Shown here one piece after another: positions 37,442 to 46,271 of a DNA stretch of 64,000 nt. A program made the translations under genes and the position numbers. This DNA is from Actinotalea soli. GTDB taxonomy: Bacteria > Actinomycetota > Actinomycetes > Actinomycetales > Cellulomonadaceae. Numbering within the stretch: position 1 is the stretch's first letter; every line of letters begins with the position of its first letter. The notes below the pieces were generated by a model, which was given only the letters and a program-made list of their open reading frames with translations, did not search any database and was not told the origin of the DNA. The DNA lies in contig NZ_JAGEMK010000002.1 of assembly GCF_017565425.1 (NCBI RefSeq), forward strand, positions 186,001-250,000, read 5' to 3'.

Positions 37442-38116
37442 GTGACCCTCTCCGTCCTCCTGCGCGAGGCCACCCGCGAGCAGCACGAGCGCGCCGAGAG
37501 CATGCCCTTCGTCGGGGACCTCGTCGGCGGGCGGCTCGACGTCGCCGCCTACGCCGACCTCCAGGCCCAGCTGCACCGGGTCTACACCGCCCTCGAGGAG
37601 GCCGGCCGCCGCGTCGCGGCCACCGAGGTCGGCGGCGGGATGGTCGTGGACAGCCTGCTGAGGGTGCCGGCCCTCGAGGCCGACCTCGCCCACCTGCTCG
37701 GCGCCGGCTGGCGCCACGAGGTCCGCCTGCTCCCCGCCACCGACCGGTACGCGGCCCGCCTCGACGCCCTGACCAGGGACGACGTCGGGCTCTTCGCGGC
37801 TCACGCCTACACCCGGTACCTGGGTGACCTCTCGGGCGGGCAGTCGATCCGGGTCGCCGTCGGGCGCGAGTACGGAGTGGCGGAGGAGGGGCTGGGCTTC
37901 TACCGGTTCCGGGAGATCCCCAAGCCCAAGCTCTTCAAGGACGAGTACCGGGGCCGTCTGGACGCGCTCCCCCTCGACGAGGCCGCGACCGAGGAGGTCC
38001 TGGCCGAGGCACGGACCGCCTTCGACCTCAACACCGACCTCTTCGCCGACCTCGGCGGCGTGCACCGGCCTGTGCTCAGTCCCGCGCTCAGTCCCGTCGC
38101 AGCACCACGACCGTGA
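37442..38116 (+). CDS. bphO: heme oxygenase (biliverdin-producing)
   Basis: 224 residues. It has the heme-ligating His15 in ATREQHERAES and the distal-helix signature GDLSGGQ near residue 128, plus FYRFREI. The enzyme opens heme to biliverdin, iron and CO. Biliverdin is the chromophore of the bacteriophytochrome encoded directly opposite: the two genes converge and their ends overlap by 29 bases. Iron release from heme is an alternative role. The GTG start lies 5 bases after a GAGGTGG site. Confidence 0.94.
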   Translation: MTLSVLLREATREQHERAESMPFVGDLVGGRLDVAAYADLQAQLHRVYTALEEAGRRVAATEVGGGMVVDSLLRVPALEADLAHLLGAGWRHEVRLLPATDRYAARLDALTRDDVGLFAAHAYTRYLGDLSGGQSIRVAVGREYGVAEEGLGFYRFREIPKPKLFKDEYRGRLDALPLDEAATEEVLAEARTAFDLNTDLFADLGGVHRPVLSPALSPVAAPRP

Positions 38117-40322
38117 CGTCGTCGTCCCCGGCCGGCGCGCTGGCCACCAGGGCGTCGCACAGGGCCTCAGGTTCCCGCTCGACCCCCTGAGCCCGGGTGA
38201 GCAGGCCGTCGAGGCTGGCCATCACGCGGGTGCCGCGCTCCTCGACCAGGCCGTCGGTGAACAGGGCCAGGCACTCCCCGCGCTCGAGCTGCAGCTCGGC
38301 CTCCTGGAAGGCGGCGTCGCCCAGCACCTCGACCCCCATCACCGGGCCGCGGGTGCCTTGGACGAAGGCCTCGCCCTCGGCGGTCAGGTGCAGCACCGGC
38401 ATGTGGCCTGCACGACTGACGCGCACCCGGCCGGTGCGGGGCTCGAGCTCGACCGCGATGACGGTCGCCAGCTCGCCGGGAAGCAGGGTGGCCACGAGCG
38501 CCCCCGCCCGGCGCAGCGCCTTGGCCGCACTGCCCTCGTCGATGAGGTAGGCGCGCAGGGCGTGCCGGATCTGGGCCGTGATCGCCGCGACCGCGATGCC
38601 GTGGCCGGCCACGTCACCCACCATGAAGACCACGCGGCCGTCGGGCAGGGCTGTGACGTCGTACCAGTCCCCGCCCAGGGCGTCGTGGTTCGAGGGCAGG
38701 AACCGCTGAGCCAGGGTGTAGCCCTCGGGAGTCGGCGGGCGCTCGGTCAGGACGATCCGTCGCAGCGCCGAGGCCACGCGCTCCTCCTCGGCCTTGCGTC
38801 GCACCAGCAGGTCACCCAGGTCCAGGGCCAGCTGCTCGACCGCGGCCACCTGGGAGGCGGTCCACGGCTCGGAGGTGCCCCGCACCTGCTCGACCCAGGC
38901 CGCGAAGGAGTTCCGGGGCGTCAGCCGCAGACCGTCCGGGGTGGCCTCGGTGCCCTTGGCCTCGGGGTCACCGGCCCAGTGAACCTCGCGCAGCACCTCG
39001 GGGCGGAACCACATCAGGGCGTCCCGGCTCGCCCCGGCAGCCACGCGCACCGCCAGCACCCCGGCGGCGGTGCCGGCGAGCTGGGCGGGCAGGTCGCTGC
39101 CCGGCAGGTCGTGGGCCAGGCGGTGGCTGGCGACGGTGCCGCCGCCCTCGGCCCAGAGCTGCTCGGCGAGGGCCGTGACCTGCTCGGCGTCGGGGGTCTC
39201 GCCGAGCAGCCGCAGCTGGCCGTCGAGCCGTACCGCGGCGCCGGTCGCGCCCTCCACCAGGTCGAGCACCCGGTCCTCCGCGGTCAGCGCGAGCAGGGGG
39301 GTGCGGGCCTGGGCGGTGAGCTCGCGCTGCAGCTCGGCGGCCGTGGCCGCGATGGTGAGGCTGTCGACGTACCGGGCCTCGTCCTCCTTGCCCTGGAGCA
39401 GCAGCGAGGCGGTACGCCCCAGGAACTCGGCCGAGGACCGCGCCGCGACGCCCGGGTAGTGCGGTCCGTCCACCTGGTGGCAGGCGACCAGCCCCCACAG
39501 GCGCCCGTGCACGATGAGGGACACCGACATCGAGGCGCGCACCCCCATGTTCGCCAGGTACTCCAGGTGCACGGGGGAGACGCTGCGCAGGGCCGAGCCC
39601 GACAGGTCCAGCGGTCGTCCCGTGGTGGGGGCGTCGGTGGGCAGCAACGGGCTCGGGGTGTACGTCGCGTCGGGGATCGACCGCAGCCACTGGTGGGTGT
39701 ACAGCTCGCGAGCCTGGGCGGGGATGTCCGACGCGGGGAAGTGCAGACCCAGGTAGGGGTCGAGGTCCTCACGGGCCTCCTCAGCAACCACCTCGCCGTT
39801 CCAGTCGGCGTCGAAGCGGTAGACCATCACCCGGTCGAAGCCCGTGACGGCGCGCACCTCCCGGGCCACGATCTCGGCGAGCTCGGCCTGGTCCCGAGCT
39901 CCCTGCAAGGACCGTAGGGCGACGCGGGCCCGGCGCGGCCGGTCGGCCTGGGCGTCCCGCACCAGCTCGAGCTCGAGCACCAGCAGCTCGTCAGCCAGGT
40001 GCACCAGCACGTCGTAGGTCTGGGTCCGGCCCCCGGGCACGGCGAGGGTCACGCGGCGCGGCTCGAGGGCGTCGTCGCTCAACGGCAGGGCAGGAACCGT
40101 CTCCGGCCCGACGACGTCGCGCACGTCCCGCCCGAGCAGCTCCTCAGCCGTCGCGCCGAGGTGCTCGGCGACGTTCACCGAAGCCACGCGGATGGCCAGG
40201 GTCGAGGGCTCGACGGCGAGGAGCACGCCGTGCGGCTGGATCGAGCCCGGGATGCGGATCGGCTCGTCGGCGCAGTCGATCGTGGGCAGGGCGTCGGCGG
40301 GGCTGGTGTCGGTCGAGCTCAT
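38088..40322 (-). CDS. bphP: bacteriophytochrome with C-terminal PP2C/SpoIIE phosphatase
   Basis: 744 residues, domains in order: PAS-2 (about 15-115) with the biliverdin-attachment cysteine Cys17 in IDCADEPIRIPGSIQPHG; GAF (about 130-310) with LGLHFPASDIPAQARELY and the chromophore-pocket YPGVAARS region; PHY (about 320-500) with the tongue motif PRNSFAAW; then a SpoIIE-type PP2C phosphatase (about 510-740; GGDWYDVTALPDG, VGDVAGHG, SRAGHMP, LFTDGLVEERG, DDDVTVVVL). There is no histidine kinase. Red/far-red light would therefore control dephosphorylation, probably of an anti-sigma antagonist protein; the target is inferred. Expressed opposite the heme oxygenase gene. Confidence 0.94.
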   Translation of the reverse strand: MSSTDTSPADALPTIDCADEPIRIPGSIQPHGVLLAVEPSTLAIRVASVNVAEHLGATAEELLGRDVRDVVGPETVPALPLSDDALEPRRVTLAVPGGRTQTYDVLVHLADELLVLELELVRDAQADRPRRARVALRSLQGARDQAELAEIVAREVRAVTGFDRVMVYRFDADWNGEVVAEEAREDLDPYLGLHFPASDIPAQARELYTHQWLRSIPDATYTPSPLLPTDAPTTGRPLDLSGSALRSVSPVHLEYLANMGVRASMSVSLIVHGRLWGLVACHQVDGPHYPGVAARSSAEFLGRTASLLLQGKEDEARYVDSLTIAATAAELQRELTAQARTPLLALTAEDRVLDLVEGATGAAVRLDGQLRLLGETPDAEQVTALAEQLWAEGGGTVASHRLAHDLPGSDLPAQLAGTAAGVLAVRVAAGASRDALMWFRPEVLREVHWAGDPEAKGTEATPDGLRLTPRNSFAAWVEQVRGTSEPWTASQVAAVEQLALDLGDLLVRRKAEEERVASALRRIVLTERPPTPEGYTLAQRFLPSNHDALGGDWYDVTALPDGRVVFMVGDVAGHGIAVAAITAQIRHALRAYLIDEGSAAKALRRAGALVATLLPGELATVIAVELEPRTGRVRVSRAGHMPVLHLTAEGEAFVQGTRGPVMGVEVLGDAAFQEAELQLERGECLALFTDGLVEERGTRVMASLDGLLTRAQGVEREPEALCDALVASAPAGDDDVTVVVLRRD

Positions 40323-40424
40323 GCGTCCTCGTCATCCGTCCGTCAGGTCAGGACGCCGCACGACGACGGGGCCCACGCCGCGATCCTCCCCCGCGCAGGG
40401 CCCGCTCTCCACCGGAAGGGCAGC

Positions 40425-40670
40425 TCAGCCGGTCCCTGCGCTCGGCGCACGACCCCGACCTTGCGCGAGGCCCTGAGCCAGGGTGCTGATCAGCGCGGCG
40501 GCGTCCTCGGCGGTCAGGCGAACGGTGCCCACGCAGCGACCGAAGCGCCACGTGCTCAGCACGACCACGTCGCCCTCGTCGTGCCAGGTGACCTGCAGGG
40601 CGCGGTGCTGCCCACGGACGTCCGGCAGCGAGGCAGCTCCCGGTACCGGCAGGGCGATGACGTCTCCCAT
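40425..40670 (-). CDS. small conserved actinobacterial protein
   Basis: 81 residues without membrane segments. Segments such as LQVTWHDEGDVVVLSTWRFG and VGTVRLTAEDAAALISTL suggest a small beta-sheet plus helix domain seen in other actinobacterial hypothetical proteins. AGGAGGTG precedes the ATG. Function unknown; no operon partner. Confidence 0.7.
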   Translation of the reverse strand: MGDVIALPVPGAASLPDVRGQHRALQVTWHDEGDVVVLSTWRFGRCVGTVRLTAEDAAALISTLAQGLAQGRGRAPSAGTG

Positions 40671-40742
40671 GGCACACCTCCTGGTCCGTCCACTGTGCTC
40701 CGGTGGGGGCAGGGTGTCCAGGGGTCCCGGGCGGGGCCAGGC

Positions 40743-41114
40743 TCAGGCCATGAGCCAGAGCGCCGCGACCCCCGCGGCTGCCGCGGCGAGGCTCGCCAGC
40801 AGGGAGACCAGCAGGTTCGCGACGGCGCGGCGACGTTCACCCGTCTGGAGCAGCCGCACGGTCTCGACCATCGCTGTCGAGAAGGTCGTGTACCCGCCGC
40901 AGAACCCCACGGCGAGCACCAGGTAGACGGTGGGGTCGAGGTCGTGGAACAGCAGCCCGCCGGTGAGGAGCCCGATCAGGGCCGAGCCGCTCACGTTGAT
41001 CGCCGTCGTCGCGACCGGGAACACGTGGGTCCACCGGCCGCGCACCAGACCGTCCAGGACGAAGCGCGTGGCCGCGCCCAGCCCACCGAGGAGGGCGACG
41101 AGGAGCAGGGTCAC
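40743..41114 (-). CDS. crcB: fluoride efflux channel CrcB/Fluc, second of pair
   Basis: 123 residues, four helices. Motifs GGLGAATRFVLDG, TTAINVSGSALIGLL and GFCGGYTTFSTAMVE, with the Phe-box-like GGYTTFS, are those of Fluc channels. Two adjacent genes indicate a heterodimeric channel in which the subunits insert in opposite directions. The GTG start overlaps the upstream crcB stop (GTGA). Confidence 0.93.
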   Translation of the reverse strand: MTLLLVALLGGLGAATRFVLDGLVRGRWTHVFPVATTAINVSGSALIGLLTGGLLFHDLDPTVYLVLAVGFCGGYTTFSTAMVETVRLLQTGERRRAVANLLVSLLASLAAAAAGVAALWLMA

Positions 41115-41605
41115 CGGACCGCCCCCGGGCCGTCGACGGTCGGCCCTGCTCCCGGCGCAGGGGAGGTCGGGTGGTCTGCCCCCGCCCGCCGAGCGGCCAG
41201 GGTGACCCCCGCGAAGCAGGCCGCGAGGCCCAGGACCACGGTCGCCGTCGCGTACGCGGCTGCGATCACGAACGCGCCGTCGGTCAGCAGCCGTTCGAGC
41301 TCGAGGGCCAGGCTTGAGTAGGTCGTGAACCCGCCCAGGGCTCCCGTCCCGAGCCCGAGCCGCACGGATCGACCGCGCGGGCTCTCGGCCCCTCGGCGCA
41401 CCAGCGTCTCGAGGAGCAGGCCCAGCAGGAAGGCCCCCACCAGGTTCTCGAGGAACGTCGCCGTGGGCCAGGCCCCCTCGGTGTGGGGAAGGGACGTGCT
41501 GAGGAGGAACCGGGCCGTCGTGCCCACCATGCCGCCCACGGCGACCAGGGCCACGAGCCGTGGGTCGAGGTGCGGACGGCTCACCCGGCACCCTGCCCGT
41601 GCCAT
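41111..41605 (-). CDS. crcB: fluoride efflux channel CrcB/Fluc, first of pair
   Basis: 164 residues from the ATG at 41605; a GTG at 41677 would add 24 residues and neither has a strong ribosome site. Four helices with GGMVGTTARFLLS, ENLVGAFLLGLL and GALGGFTTYSSLALE, the conserved Fluc sequence, plus a Pro/Ala-rich tail. It forms the partner subunit of the next gene. I see no fluoride-riboswitch sequence upstream. Confidence 0.9.
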   Translation of the reverse strand: MARAGCRVSRPHLDPRLVALVAVGGMVGTTARFLLSTSLPHTEGAWPTATFLENLVGAFLLGLLLETLVRRGAESPRGRSVRLGLGTGALGGFTTYSSLALELERLLTDGAFVIAAAYATATVVLGLAACFAGVTLAARRAGADHPTSPAPGAGPTVDGPGAVR

Positions 41606-41741
41606 CGCGCCGGTCCGGCGGCTGCCGAGGAGCTCATGCCCCCAGCCTGCCCCCAGCGGGTCGAGGGTTGCCTGCACGGTCGAGGAGGGCGGCTCGGGCC
41701 GCTGGCGCCCGCGACCGCCTGTCCCGCCGTACGGTCAGGGC

Positions 41742-43319
41742 ATGAGCCCCGTGGTGGATGTCCTGGCCGGGTCGCCGCTGCTGACCATCTTCCTCGTCGT
41801 GGCCTTCGGCACGGCCCTGGGTGCGGTGCCCTTCGGCCCGGTGCGCTTCGGGGCGGCGGGGGCGCTGTTCGTCGGCCTGGCCGTCGGCGCCGTGGACGAG
41901 CGGCTCGGGGAGGGGCTCGAGCTGGTGCAGACCCTGGGCCTCGCGCTCTTCGTCTACACGGTGGGCCTGGCCGCGGGCAGCACCTTCTTCCGGGACCTGC
42001 GGCGTCAGCTCCCGCTCATGGGCCTCGGGGTCGCGGTGCTGCTCGTGGTCGCAGCGACGACGGCGATGCTCGGCAACGTCCTCGGCCTGGGTGGTCCGCT
42101 CCAGGCCGGGGCCTTCACCGGGGCACTGACCTCGACCCCGGCCCTCGCCGCCGCGCAGACCGCGGCGGACAGCTCCGAGCCGGCCGTCGGCTACTCGTTG
42201 GCCTACCCGGTCGGTGTCACGGTCGCGATCCTCGTGGTCGCCGCGACGGTCCGGCGTCGGTGGCCAGCCGGGAAGGACCCCGAGCCCGCAGCGGGGGTCG
42301 GCCTCGACGCGGCCACGGCCGAGGTCGAGCGCCCCACCGCCCTCGACGAGGTGCCTGGCTACCGAGAGCAGAAGGTCCGGATGTCCTACCTCGCCCGGGA
42401 CGGGCGCATGCGGGTGGTCGACGAGGGTGAGGAGCTGCGCCCGGGGGACCAGGTCGTCGTCGTCGGTCCGGGGGAGGAGGTCGACGCCGCGATCGCTCAC
42501 CTCGGCCACCGGGTGGAGGCCCACCTCGCGCACGACCGCACCGTCGTGGACCACCAGCGCTTCGTCGTCTCGGACCGTCGCGTGGCCGGGCGCACCGTCG
42601 CCGAGCTCGACATCCCCGGCCGGTTCGACGGCGTGGTGACGCGGGTGCGCCGGGGCGACCTGGACCTGCTCGCGCGGGACGAGCTCACCCTCGAGCTCGG
42701 GGACCGGGTGCTCGCCGTCGTGCCCCGCGACCGGCTCGAGGAGGTCACCCGGTTCTTCGGGGACTCCGAGCGGCGCGTCTCGGAGATCGACGCCGTCACC
42801 GCGGGGATCGGCCTCGCGGTGGGCCTGGCCGTCGGGCTCGTGACCCTGCCGCTGCCGGGCGGGATCGCCTTCGCGCTGGGCTCGGCCGCCGGGCCGTTGC
42901 TCGTCGGGATGGTGCTCGGGCACGTCGAGCGCACCGGGCCGCTCGTGTGGGGGATGCCGCAGGCGGCGAACCTGACGATCCGGCAGATCGGGCTGCTGCT
43001 CTTCCTCGCCGCCGTCGGGCTCTCCTCGGGGCAGGCGTTCGCGAGCGAGGCCTTCACCGGGACAGGGCTGCGGGTGGTCGTGCTGGCGCTCGCGGTGGTG
43101 GGGCTGGCCTGCGGGCTGTTCGTGGCCGGGGCGCGGTGGCTCGGGGTGAGCGCACCTCGCGCCTCGGGCGCGCTCGCGGGCTTGGTGGGGCAGCCGGCGA
43201 TCCTCGCCTACGCGAGCTCGCGGGTGGTCGACGAGCGCGTCGAGGCCGGGTACGCGGCGCTGTTCGCCCTGGGGATCATCGTCAAGATCCTGCTGGTGCA
43301 GGTGCTCGTCGGGGGGTGA
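41742..43319 (+). CDS. AAE-family transporter with two TrkA-C domains
   Basis: 525 residues: an N-terminal block of about six helices, two central RCK_C/TrkA_C regulatory domains (about residues 200-345; VRMSYLARDGRMRVVDEGEEL and GDQVVVVGP), then a second block of five to six helices. The duplicated YidE/YbjL fold with ALTSTPALAAAQ and the late ALAGLVGQPAILAYAS repeat marks the aspartate:alanine exchanger (AspT) family. Substrate is unknown. The start ATG is at 41742; earlier in-frame codons run through crcB. Confidence 0.9.
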   Translation: MSPVVDVLAGSPLLTIFLVVAFGTALGAVPFGPVRFGAAGALFVGLAVGAVDERLGEGLELVQTLGLALFVYTVGLAAGSTFFRDLRRQLPLMGLGVAVLLVVAATTAMLGNVLGLGGPLQAGAFTGALTSTPALAAAQTAADSSEPAVGYSLAYPVGVTVAILVVAATVRRRWPAGKDPEPAAGVGLDAATAEVERPTALDEVPGYREQKVRMSYLARDGRMRVVDEGEELRPGDQVVVVGPGEEVDAAIAHLGHRVEAHLAHDRTVVDHQRFVVSDRRVAGRTVAELDIPGRFDGVVTRVRRGDLDLLARDELTLELGDRVLAVVPRDRLEEVTRFFGDSERRVSEIDAVTAGIGLAVGLAVGLVTLPLPGGIAFALGSAAGPLLVGMVLGHVERTGPLVWGMPQAANLTIRQIGLLLFLAAVGLSSGQAFASEAFTGTGLRVVVLALAVVGLACGLFVAGARWLGVSAPRASGALAGLVGQPAILAYASSRVVDERVEAGYAALFALGIIVKILLVQVLVGG

Positions 43320-43420
43320 GGGGCGAGGCTCGGGCCGCGCGGTGCGGAGAGGGCCGGGGTCACTCGAGTCGCGGGTCGGCGCCGCCTGGGTCGCTCGCCG
43401 TGGTCCCGGGGTGGTCGTCG

Positions 43421-43723
43421 TCAGAGGAACTTGTCGCCCCGGACCACCTGCGCGGGGGTCACCCAGGCCACGACGGCGAACCGGGGGAAGTACTCCTGGG
43501 ACAGCATCGCCAGCACCCGGTCGGCGGCGGTGGTCGACAGCAACGTCTCGATGCGGACGTTGGCCCCCTCCCAGTCGCTGGCGTCGATGTGGCTGGTGCC
43601 TCTGCCTTGGCCGGAGGTGACGGTCCAGCCGCGGACGCCGGCGGTCTCGAGGTCACGGAGCAGGCGCGCCTCGACGACGGCTTCGGCGACGATCGTCAGG
43701 CACGCGACGGGCACGGTGCGCAT
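43421..43723 (-). CDS. sbtB: PII-like signalling protein SbtB
   Basis: 100 residues, the size of a PII-like trimer subunit. GVRGWTVTSGQGRG (T-loop region), ANVRIETLLS, and the end YFPRFAVVAWVTPAQVVRGDKF match SbtB proteins, which bind AMP/ADP/cAMP and block SbtA. The redox-active CGPxGC tail of some cyanobacterial SbtB is absent. It directly follows sbtA, 13 bases downstream. Confidence 0.85.
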   Translation of the reverse strand: MRTVPVACLTIVAEAVVEARLLRDLETAGVRGWTVTSGQGRGTSHIDASDWEGANVRIETLLSTTAADRVLAMLSQEYFPRFAVVAWVTPAQVVRGDKFL

Positions 43724-43736
43724 GCTGGTGAGCCTT

Positions 43737-44693
43737 TCAGCCGAGCGCTCGGGCGAGCGCGAAGTACAACGGGATACCCAGGACGAGGTTGAAGGGGAAC
43801 GTCACCCCGAGGCTCGTGGTCAGGTAGTAGGCGGGGTTGGCCTGGGGCAGTGCGAGTCGGACGGCGGCCGGCGCGGCGATGTAGGACGCGCTGCCTGTGA
43901 GGACTCCCAGCAGTCCAGCCCCTCCCGGTGACAGGCCGACGGCAGTGCCCACCAGCACTCCCAGGGAGCCGTTGACCACCGGGATCACGACGGCGGCCAC
44001 GACCAGGCCCGGGCCGGCGGCTGGGACGTCGCGGAGCCGGCGCCCTGCCAGGACGCCGAGATCGAGCAGGAAGAGCACGAGCACGCCGGGGAACAGGGTG
44101 ACGAACAGGGGGGCCACGGTGTCGTAGGAGGACGGCGTGGCGAGGGCGCCGATCGCGAGGCCTCCGGTGAGCAGCATGATGCTGCGGCCGGTGAGCACCT
44201 CGCGGACGGCCTCTGCCCGACCCGCACCGGCGGCCGCGGCAGCCCCGCCGGCCAGCAGCAGTCCGACGAGGATCCCGGGCACCTCCAGCACCGCCAGCAG
44301 GGTGGCCGCGTAGGGCTCGTACGCGTCGCCCCTGCTGTCCAGGAGGGCGACGGCTGCGGTGAAGGTCACCAGGGACGTCGAGCCGTAGTGGGCCGTGACG
44401 GCGGCCCGGTCGACGGGGCTCAGCCGGGTGAGGGCTCGTAGCACCACCCAGGCGAGCATCGGCGTGACGATGCCGAGCGCCACGGCGGCGAGCACCGGCA
44501 GTGCTACCTCTCCGACCCCAGCCTGTCGCAACCCGGCGCCGCCCTTGAGGCCGATCGCCAGCAGGAGGTAGGACGACAGCGCCGTGTGGACGGCGTCCGG
44601 CAGACGGACGTCGCTGCGCAGCAGTGCTGCGAGGACGCCCAGGAGGAAGGCGAGGACGGCAGGTGAGGTGACGGTGTCGAGGGCGGCCTGCAC
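43737..44693 (-). CDS. sbtA: SbtA-type sodium-dependent bicarbonate transporter
   Basis: 318 residues with about ten helices in two inverted repeats. GLKGGAGL in the first half, AHYGSTSLVTFTAAVALL in the middle and GLLGVLTGSASYIAAPAAVR in the second half are the signature of the SbtA/DUF897 family. Cyanobacterial SbtA imports bicarbonate with sodium. The host looks heterotrophic, so bicarbonate supply for carboxylases is a possible role; that is inference. The GTG at 44693 has GAGG upstream. A winged-helix regulator gene lies upstream. Confidence 0.88.
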   Translation of the reverse strand: MQAALDTVTSPAVLAFLLGVLAALLRSDVRLPDAVHTALSSYLLLAIGLKGGAGLRQAGVGEVALPVLAAVALGIVTPMLAWVVLRALTRLSPVDRAAVTAHYGSTSLVTFTAAVALLDSRGDAYEPYAATLLAVLEVPGILVGLLLAGGAAAAAGAGRAEAVREVLTGRSIMLLTGGLAIGALATPSSYDTVAPLFVTLFPGVLVLFLLDLGVLAGRRLRDVPAAGPGLVVAAVVIPVVNGSLGVLVGTAVGLSPGGAGLLGVLTGSASYIAAPAAVRLALPQANPAYYLTTSLGVTFPFNLVLGIPLYFALARALG

Positions 44694-44725
44694 GGACGCG
44701 CCTCAGCTCCGCGGGAGGAGGAAGG

Positions 44726-44767
44726 AGTGCATATATGAACTGTACTACGCGTAACGCGCTACGTGTA
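44726..44767 (-). promoter_or_regulatory. sbtA promoter region with 22-bp imperfect dyad
   Basis: Reading on the minus strand, TACACGTAGCG at 44767-44757 faces CGTTACGCGTA at 44756-44746, matching in 9 of 11 paired positions. A TATATG -10-like element lies downstream, about 20 bases later, so the dyad would cover the -35 region. It touches the stop codon of the regulator gene, a likely binding site for that regulator. Confidence 0.5.
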
Positions 44768-45052
44768 TCAGCCCGGGCTGTCGTCCAGCGCATCGAGGAC
44801 GTCCTCCACCGCCTGGCCCTGGTCCAGAGGGTGGCGCAACGGACCCCCCAGGACGAGGTACTCGTTCCGGCGTCCTACCCGGGTGCGTCGGACGTATCCC
44901 GCGCTCTCGAGGTCACCCAGGATGAGCTGGACGGCGCGTTCGGTGATCCCGACGGCTGCCGAGATGTCCTGCAGTCGCGCGTGCGGGTCCCGTCGCACGA
45001 CGAGGAGCACGTGGGCGTGGTTGGTGAGGAAGGTCCACCCGCCTGCTGCCAT
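44768..45052 (-). CDS. winged-helix transcriptional regulator (MarR/ArsR-like)
   Basis: 94 residues from the ATG at 45052, which follows AAGGGTGAGG; an ATG at 45073 is also open. Helix-turn-helix region: LQDISAAVGITERAVQLILG, then the wing GYVRRTRVGRRNEYLV. It resembles short one-domain regulators with TFLTNHAHVLLVV at the start. It lies upstream of sbtA in the same direction with a dyad between them. Confidence 0.8.
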   Translation of the reverse strand: MAAGGWTFLTNHAHVLLVVRRDPHARLQDISAAVGITERAVQLILGDLESAGYVRRTRVGRRNEYLVLGGPLRHPLDQGQAVEDVLDALDDSPG

Positions 45053-45152
45053 GCCCTCACCCTTCCCCACCATGGCGACAGCGTAGAACGACCCGTACCC
45101 GCCAGAGTGCCGTCGTGACGCGATCGGGCCCGCCCTGCACGGCGTCCCTTCG

Positions 45153-46178
45153 TCAGGTCGACTCCCGCACCACCACGTGGGTCTCGAGCAGCCCACCCGC
45201 GGGCTCGTCGGTCGCCGTCCCGCGCAGCTGGGCCAGCACCGACGCCGCGGCCGCCTCGCCGAGCTGGCGGGCAGGCTGGTGCACGGTGGTGAGCAGGGGC
45301 TGGCAGCGCAGGGCCCACGAGCTGTCGTCGAAGCCCACCACGCCGACGTCCTCGGGAACCCTGCGGCCCGCGGCCCGCAACGCGTCGAGCGCCCCTGCGG
45401 CGATCGCGTCCGACGCCGCGAACACGCCGTCGACCTCGGGCTCGCGCTCGAGCAGCTCGATCATGCCGGTGCGGCCGGCGGTGTACTCGTAGAGCTGGTT
45501 CTCGACGACGAGCCGACGGTCGAAGGCCGGGCCCAGGGCGTCCCGGAAGCCGGCGAGGCGGTCGGCCCCGGAGTCGCGGTCCAGCGCGGCAGCGATCATC
45601 CCGACCCGCCGCCGCCCGGTGCCGACCAGGTGCTCGGTGATCGCGCGGGCCGCTCCCTTGTTGTCGATGCCGACCCATGGCACGCGGGAGGTCGCGGGCG
45701 GTCGGCCGACGAGGGTCGCGGGGATGCTCAGCCGCGCGATGGTGGTGAGCAGGGTGTCGTCCTGCCGCGCCGAGACGACGACGGCGCCGTCGACGAACCC
45801 GCCGCTGAGGTAGCGGGCCACGCGCCGGCTGTCCCGCTCGGAGTCGATGACCAGGCTCACCATCTGGTGGTCCGAGCCGGAGAGCACCCGGTTGGCCCCC
45901 AGCAGGATCGCCCCGATGTTCGGGTCCTCGAGGAAGAGCTCGTGGGGCTCGTGGACGATGAAGCCGATGGCCTGGGAGCGGCGGGTCGCCAGGTTGCGGG
46001 CGGCGGAGTTGGGCACGTAGCCGACCCGGGCGACCGCCCGTTCGATGGCCTCACGGGCCTGGGCCGAGACGTAGGGCTCACCGTTGAGCACGCGCGAGAC
46101 GGTCCCCCGCGAGACGCCGGCCTCGAGCGCGACGTCGCGGATCGTGGCGCGACGGGGTCGCGGCCCGGCCGTGGACAT
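45153..46178 (-). CDS. LacI-family transcriptional regulator
   Basis: 341 residues: DNA-binding helix-turn-helix ATIRDVALEAGVSRGTVSRV and hinge NSAARNLATRRSQAIGFIV, then a periplasmic-binding-protein-like sensor domain ending in VVGFDDSSWALRCQPLLTTV. It should repress the divergent beta-galactosidase operon from the two 18-bp operators and be released by a galactoside or derivative. The ATG at 46178 is the first with a LacI N-terminus; the very long upstream open frame is antisense to the galactosidase gene. Confidence 0.95.
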   Translation of the reverse strand: MSTAGPRPRRATIRDVALEAGVSRGTVSRVLNGEPYVSAQAREAIERAVARVGYVPNSAARNLATRRSQAIGFIVHEPHELFLEDPNIGAILLGANRVLSGSDHQMVSLVIDSERDSRRVARYLSGGFVDGAVVVSARQDDTLLTTIARLSIPATLVGRPPATSRVPWVGIDNKGAARAITEHLVGTGRRRVGMIAAALDRDSGADRLAGFRDALGPAFDRRLVVENQLYEYTAGRTGMIELLEREPEVDGVFAASDAIAAGALDALRAAGRRVPEDVGVVGFDDSSWALRCQPLLTTVHQPARQLGEAAAASVLAQLRGTATDEPAGGLLETHVVVREST

Positions 46179-46243
46179 GCCGGGATCGTATCGCCCATGA
46201 GCGTGGAGAACGCTCGCCGCAGCGCCGCTCGAGGACGAGAGTG

Positions 46244-46271
46244 TTGACACCGAGAGAAACCCGTACTTAAT
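46244..46271 (+). promoter_or_regulatory. promoter of the beta-galactoside operon
   Basis: A consensus -35 TTGACA (46244-46249), 16-base spacer and -10-like CTTAAT (46266-46271). The first operator begins at the last -10 base, so a bound repressor would block initiation. Confidence 0.7.

Noticed and set aside
37824-39917. Long plus-strand frame opposite the phytochrome gene
   Set aside because: Translation is Arg/Gly/His-rich with no family resemblance, while the minus strand encodes an intact phytochrome.
41606-41741. Possible fluoride riboswitch before the crcB pair
   Set aside because: I looked for the conserved GGNGAUGGNGUUCNCC-type core in the leader and did not find it.
44703-44732. 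Nine-codon leader frame before sbtA
   Set aside because: Its ATG lies inside the likely -10 element, so it would not be transcribed.
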